Of a stretch of DNA of 64,000 nucleotides, positions 60,001-64,000 are shown in pieces. Source of the DNA: Zerene cesonia (taxonomy: Eukaryota > Arthropoda > Insecta > Lepidoptera > Pieridae); the NCBI RefSeq assembly GCF_012273895.1, contig NC_052122.1, positions 7,998,001 to 8,062,000 on the forward strand, in the 5' to 3' direction. Made by a program: the position numbers and the translations under genes. Each line of letters opens with the position of its first letter. Position 1 is the first letter of the stretch. A model generated the notes under the pieces. It worked only from the letters and a program-made list of their open reading frames with translations. It did not search any database and was not told where the DNA came from.

Positions 60001-60384
60001 GAGATCGCGCAAAGTTGAGCTTTGTATAATATATTATATGCTGCTCCCGCCGCGAGTCGCGACCCGCGTTGTTGCGGAATACTGCGCATTAATTGACTAC
60101 ACTTATTAAGGGAATTCAACCGCCATTTTACATTTTTTAATAGGCATCGATAAAAAAATAACCACATTAAAATATTAAAAAATATGTATATTATTTCTTT
60201 CGCAGTCAAAAAATATAGCTGTATAAAAAGCTATTCGAGAAAAAAAACGAACATAAAAAGCATCGTCACTGCAATTCGGATATTCTAATAAAAAAAAAAT
60301 AGACATCACAAAAACAAAACAAAATAAAGATTGCAAAAATATAAGAAGTTAATGACACTGCCTAATTAAGTATCTTACCTCCAT
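53875..60384 (-). CDS. miple: Miple-like secreted midkine/pleiotrophin protein, 4 coding exons, 151 aa
   Basis: Assembled on the minus strand from exons 60384-60379, 57183-57051, 55700-55563 and 54053-53875. All introns are GT-AG and phases match (0, 1, 1). Residues 1-23 are a signal peptide (MENKHWGWLIAGLVVL then SVSAVFA, cleavage before Asp24). A short acidic stretch follows, then two tandem domains with Cys at 49/59/80/90 and 94/104/124/134 (spacing C-x9-C-x20-C-x9-C and C-x9-C-x19-C-x9-C), each starting C-R-Y and S-W-S-x-C. The tail is Lys-rich. This is the pleiotrophin/midkine fold of heparin-binding growth factors; Drosophila homologues are Miple1 and Miple2. In flies they were considered as ligands for Alk, although Jeb is the essential one. 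The gap 54207-55206 lies in its last intron, so an extra symmetric exon cannot be excluded. Confidence 0.88.
54054..55562 (-). other. miple-like intron 3 with assembly gap
   Basis: Contains 1000 N at 54207-55206. The remaining AT-rich sequence on either side shows nothing beyond splice sites. Confidence 0.75.
54207..55206. other. assembly gap (1000 N)
   Basis: Placeholder-sized gap in the last intron of the miple-like gene. Confidence 0.98.
55563..55700 (-). CDS. miple: miple-like exon 3: first PTN/MK domain
   Basis: 138 nt, phase 1 to phase 1, acceptor ATTGAATAACAG, donor AAAG|GTGAGG. Encodes TCRYVRGSWSDCDPKTNVRS, LTLKKGDPASCERSKTIQKK and the last Cys: the whole first domain in one exon. 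Confidence 0.88.
55701..57050 (-). other. miple-like intron 2
   Basis: 1.35 kb, AT-rich, with one dispersed repeat copy at about 55840-55970. No other exon was recognised. Confidence 0.7.
55840..55970 (+). repeat. lepidopteran dispersed repeat
   Basis: GCTTCGGCACGAATTGGGCC, GCACCGGGGAAGTACCAC, ACAGAAAACCGGCATGAAAT and CGTGTTTCGTATCATGAG. These four blocks recur in the same order near 62855-62960. Confidence 0.65.
57051..57183 (-). CDS. miple: miple-like exon 2: signal peptide and acidic spacer
   Basis: 133 nt between the acceptor TTTGTTCCAG and donor AGAG|GTTAGT. Encodes residues 3-46, including the hydrophobic core LIAGLVVLSVSAVFA and the spacer DGEIWEEGDHEVLIRNERG. Phase 0 in, phase 1 out. 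Confidence 0.82.
57184..60378 (-). other. miple-like intron 1
   Basis: 3.2 kb between the ATG exon and the signal-peptide exon. AT-rich, with a repeat fragment at 59036-59165 and a short GC-rich patch near 60045-60080 (CCGCCGCGAGTCGCGACCCG). No other coding exon was supported; the ORFs at 58901-59086 and 59827-60209 have no recognisable content. Confidence 0.65.
59036..59165 (+). repeat. fragment of the dispersed repeat family
   Basis: Begins CACGCTTCGGCACTAATTTA like the copy at 55840, then has CTTGTCCCTTAATCCCCTC and GCGGAGGCCCTGCTTCTGC and a TAATCGCTTACCAT block. Assignment is by eye. Confidence 0.4.
60379..60384 (-). CDS. miple: miple-like coding exon 1 (ATG GAG only)
   Basis: Only six coding bases, ATGGAG, followed at once by the donor GTAAGATAC, so the exon is mostly 5' UTR. 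It is chosen because exon 2 opens in phase 0 without its own Met and reads NKHWGWLIAG, which needs an upstream start to give a signal peptide. Confidence 0.72.
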
Positions 60385-60620
60385 ATCGCAAGGTGTCGCT
60401 AGCTAGCTGTGTACGGTCGTGCGGCGGCGGCGGCGAACGGGACACGAGTGTGGACGGTCGTGGAAGAGCTGCCGCGCCTAGGACGCTCGCCTATTGATCC
60501 GTCTATACAGGGACTACTCTCCTGCCTGCTCCTGTACACACCCGCCCTCCGCCTCTCTATCTATGGATGGGCAAGATTTATCGTCTTTTCCGGGAATGAC
60601 CGGATTTCCTTACCAGTAGA
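60385..60620 (-). promoter_or_regulatory. presumed 5' UTR / proximal promoter region of the miple-like gene
   Basis: Directly upstream of the ATG on the minus strand. It is clearly GC- and CpG-rich compared with its surroundings, including a (GCG)5 run at 60421-60435. I see no convincing TATA box or initiator; the call rests on position and composition only. Confidence 0.35.
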
Positions 60621-62854
60621 GTCACTTCTGTTTTGTGAAATTGAACCGCAATGTTTTTATGCACACATCATTGCGTTTGTTGACTTCTAAAACAATACGT
60701 AAGAGCTATAAGTATGCATTATACATATATACGAGTAGTCAGATAAAATAGCCAAGCTGAATAATGTTGTTTGTAGTGATTGTTAAAGACGAAAGCAATA
60801 TCGACTATAATCACTATCTACAATAATAATCGATTCACAAAGCACCCCTAAAAGCAGAGATTTACAGAGTTCGTAGGATCTTGTGTTTGAAGATTTAATT
60901 AACATTATAGTTACTCTATACTATACTTAATTTTACCGACTCGTTGTTAAATTCGCAACAGACATTCCATTCTAAAGCACATAAATTCCATTTTAAATAC
61001 ACTAACAACTGAATACTGGTAAATGCATCTCGTTTTTGTTTATTTTAACATCACCTTAATTCAGTAAAATAAACAATTAGCTAACTAAATAAAGTGAAAT
61101 CACTAATTAACTGTTTATTAATGCTTGCAATGCATACGAAAATATTTATTTTTTATGTGGTTTGTTATGGAGCAGGGATTAATTCGGTCATTATGAATAA
61201 TGACGTACAAAACTACAATAAATAATGTCGAAATATTTACTGTTAAACATCATCATGTTCTTACTACGTATAACTTTTTAAGGAGAACCCTTTTTTACTG
61301 TGTGAATTATAATGTAAGGTTTATAATAAATATAATTATAATATAGTTTCGATATATTTAGTAATTTGATTAAAAGAATGATCGTTAAATTACTAACAGT
61401 GTTTCGAAAAAAACAATCCTCATTCAAAAAGGATTTGTCAAACGATATGAATAGATTTATGAGATTTATTTAAAGTAAAACTCCTACATGTTTAAACTAG
61501 GCACCTCTTTCATTTACACTGTTTTTAACATCTTTATATTATTTTCAAGCGTGTGTTTTTGGCTTATTATTTACACTATATTTAATCATTAAAAGGGACA
61601 GGATATATAGTGTTGTCTTGTCTTAAATCTACATTGTTAATGAAACTAAGTTGTTATAGTAATGCGTAATTATTGAACTATACAGCAAATTTGATAATTT
61701 TAATCCGCACCGTCAAATTGCTCACTCATTAAAGTTATTATGTAAAATGACTAATTAATCACTTTGCTCGTGACAACCGTTTGCAGTGAACTGCTCATTT
61801 AATTAAATTAGAAAAATAAGCCTTTAGAAAATATTTCAAAGGAAATTGCATAATTTCATGTGATATAATATATCGCCAGCTGTGATCGCTGGTAATTAAA
61901 AATTTCTTTAGAAAATGGAGATACTTTTTTGGTTACCTTTTCAATTTAGTTTTAATAGCATGAATCGTGATATCATTATAAAAGATAGCTTAGGAAGCCC
62001 TGTGTTTGAATGAACATTTTCTTTACTCTTTTCTCTACAAAATGTCTCTGTTGATATTTTAATTCGTTCCTTTTTCAGTCGTTTTTCCTTCGTTTAAGTT
62101 ACCTGCATACGATAAAGATGTGCATTACATTTAAGTAAAGAATTTCATAAATATTTTTTTAAAAGATTTAATTAAATTTTATACGAGAATGCTTTATTTC
62201 TAATGTTTAAACAAACAATATGTTTGTTATACACGTCGTCATATAGAAATGATGTAATTAGGAGAATGCGCCAAATTTCATGCACATATATTCAAGTAAT
62301 ACACCAAATGGTAGGACGCAGTTCCTATTCACTATCACAATAGATACAAAGCGTCTATTATACACTAATGAAGACCTCCGCGTATTATACACTGTGTTGC
62401 CCAGTTATGTGATTTCTATGACTTAATAATCTCTGTTAACTAAGCTTTCAATGCATTCAATTCCTCGTAATATATAATATTGTAATAGAGAGGAAATTTG
62501 TGTTTTCAAATGTGGATTGTGTGTGCGAATGCACACTGGTATCGAAAATTCTTTCAGCGTTAGAAGCTGCATCTCACTGACACGAATTAGGTTATTCACT
62601 TACCACGGTTAATTAAGTTAGTAAGTACTATAGTGCTCGTTATTCGTGCCCTTTCATAACTTCCGAAAAACAGCTTTTTACTCGAATATCAAGACTAATA
62701 AGTATATAATATATATGCGGGTGCAGTGTTTTCATATGCGTGTTCGTTATTCGCGTCGGTATTCGCACGAATATGTAAACAACTATAAATGAGTTTTCCT
62801 ATTAGGTATATGTAGGTATTGTACTTAATACTTAGTACAGATTTTAGCTCCAAT
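60621..62854. other. AT-rich non-coding region
   Basis: Upstream of the miple-like gene. No gene, RNA or clear repeat was recognised. Confidence 0.6.
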
Positions 62855-63075
62855 GTAAGAGTTGGGCACCAATAGGGCCATCTCTCACCAGGGAAGTGCC
62901 ACAGAAAACCGGCGTGAAATAGTACCATGCTACTGTGTTTCGTACATTGAGTGGGGTAGACGGAGGTCCGTTTCTTTTTCTCTTTCTTCTCAACCCATTC
63001 CTTCTTTCCAATCGTCAATTCTTTCGCGGTACGATATGGGCGGTCGCTTGTCATCAGGCGAATCATCGGCGCAGT
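62855..63075 (+). repeat. dispersed repeat copy containing both halves of the family
   Basis: GTTGGGCACCAATAGGGCCA, CAGGGAAGTGCCACAGAAAA, CCGGCGTGAAATAG and TGTGTTTCGTACATTGAG match the 55840 copy. Its end, GGCGGTCGCTTGTCATCAGG, is the inverse of the GTCGCCTGATGG block at 51670. It links the two fragment types. Confidence 0.6.
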
Positions 63076-64000
63076 TTACTGCTTTTGGAATAAAAAAAGC
63101 TCAATCCACAACAATAAGAATCCAGGAAGTGAACAAAATGTTCTCATAAGATTTTTTTACATTATTAGTTTGTTAGATTTCCCCGATTCTCCTGAAAATT
63201 ATCATTACTTTCTGACTTGATGGTAATGGACTCTCGGAATTTACCCTTTCGAGGTAAGAAATATTTTTAAAATCGGTTCACAGTCGCCGAAAAAGTCACT
63301 GAACCCATAAAAAAAGATTATGTACAGACGAACACAGAACTATTTGTAAGTCAGTTAAAAAGTAAAAAAATGAGATGGGTGAAACCGCGGGATATGGCGA
63401 ATCAATTAAATATTTCATTCTTAAATCAGGCTAATCAAGCTACACAGCTTGATGGTAATTGGTATGTACTTGATGTTTATACCATTTTTATCCCTTTTTT
63501 TATTAATTTTGAATATCAAGAAGCGTACAAATTCTTATCAATTTGTCCACACAACATTTCAAAACATAAATATCTACTAGCATTTAGTTCTATTTACTTC
63601 ATTGTTATTTTATGTTGTGTAGGTATTTCTTTACTTTTCAATAAATACAGAGCTATAAATCTTAACTCGTTAATGAAGTAAGATGTTGTTTTCAAACATT
63701 CGAATTGTTATTGTAATAAAGTTCGCTGGCGTTACCAAGGCTTAATGAATACCTACTAATCCTATAATAAATATTTACAGTTTTCTAACTGCCATGAACA
63801 AATGGACGGGTTTCTACGTTATTGGTATTATTTTTGTTACTCTAATTAATTCTAAGTGTTATTATAATATTATATAATCCATTTTACATAATTCTACCGG
63901 GAATGATTAGGCGATTTATTTTTAGCGTTCATAGCAATTGTAAGTCATGGAAGAGAGCCTTTTAAAGCCCGGGACGGCTCATTACCGTTTCTCGTGAGTA
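63076..64000. other. non-coding region at window end
   Basis: Contains AAAATCGGTTCACAGTCGCC (about 63270), which looks like a degraded retroelement tail. The open frame 63370-63681 begins within that kind of sequence (GATGGGTGAAACCGCGGGAT) and shows no known domain. No gene is supported. Confidence 0.5.

Noticed and set aside
60409..60690. 93-residue plus-strand frame rich in Ala and Arg at its start
   Set aside because: Arises from the GC-rich sequence upstream of the minus-strand miple-like start; no domain and no splice support.
63370..63681. 103-residue plus-strand frame with a hydrophobic segment
   Set aside because: It starts in what looks like a degraded retroelement tail, is AT-rich, and shows no domain or splice structure.

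Overview
The window comes from an insect nuclear genome, most likely a moth or butterfly. The evidence is an AT-rich background with GT-AG introns, a tRNA-derived SINE, several dispersed repeats of lepidopteran type, and two animal genes that can be read exon by exon. The species is not determined. Three 1000-N gaps (26487-27486, 31577-32576, 54207-55206) and one 10-N gap (29854-29863) are assembly placeholders.

Positions 1-48002 (+ strand) hold the 3' part of sallimus (sls; invertebrate titin / I-connectin / kettin locus). I could chain 28 exons by splice sites and reading phase. They encode about 11,600 visible residues; the 5' end lies outside the window. In order they encode: a PEVK-type exon with five W-x-T-G-K-R-K-P-K motifs; several Ig domains with a helical linker; a 6.3-kb exon of weak ~35-residue repeats; a giant exon (16051-35399) with at least 48 visible copies of a 120/121-residue charged repeat; a candidate repeat-derived exon; a second PEVK-like exon; an SH3 domain; nine Ig domains; and the C-terminal FnIII/Ig block with five FnIII domains. 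Five FnIII domains near the C-terminus match insect Sls. The product is a sarcomeric elastic protein linking Z-disc and thick filament.

The most striking feature is the giant exon. Every clean repeat carries AAG|GTAAGG at its Glu-Gly-Lys codons, an almost ideal 5' splice donor in phase 1. The donor that appears to end the exon (35399|GTAAGT) is the same site in the last, diverged repeat. The next exons also begin in phase 1. Splicing from any repeat could therefore shorten the spring by whole repeats without changing frame. Beyond the apparent donor the array continues as decayed, partly intronic relics.

Positions 48003-53800 are intergenic and hold the sls 3' UTR, a complete SINE with target-site duplication and several transposon tails. 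On the minus strand, 60384 down to 53875, lies a four-exon gene for a secreted two-domain midkine/pleiotrophin (Miple-like) protein of 151 residues, convergent with sls. Its first coding exon is only ATG-GAG. From 60385 to 64000 I see its presumed upstream region and dispersed repeats, with no other supportable gene.
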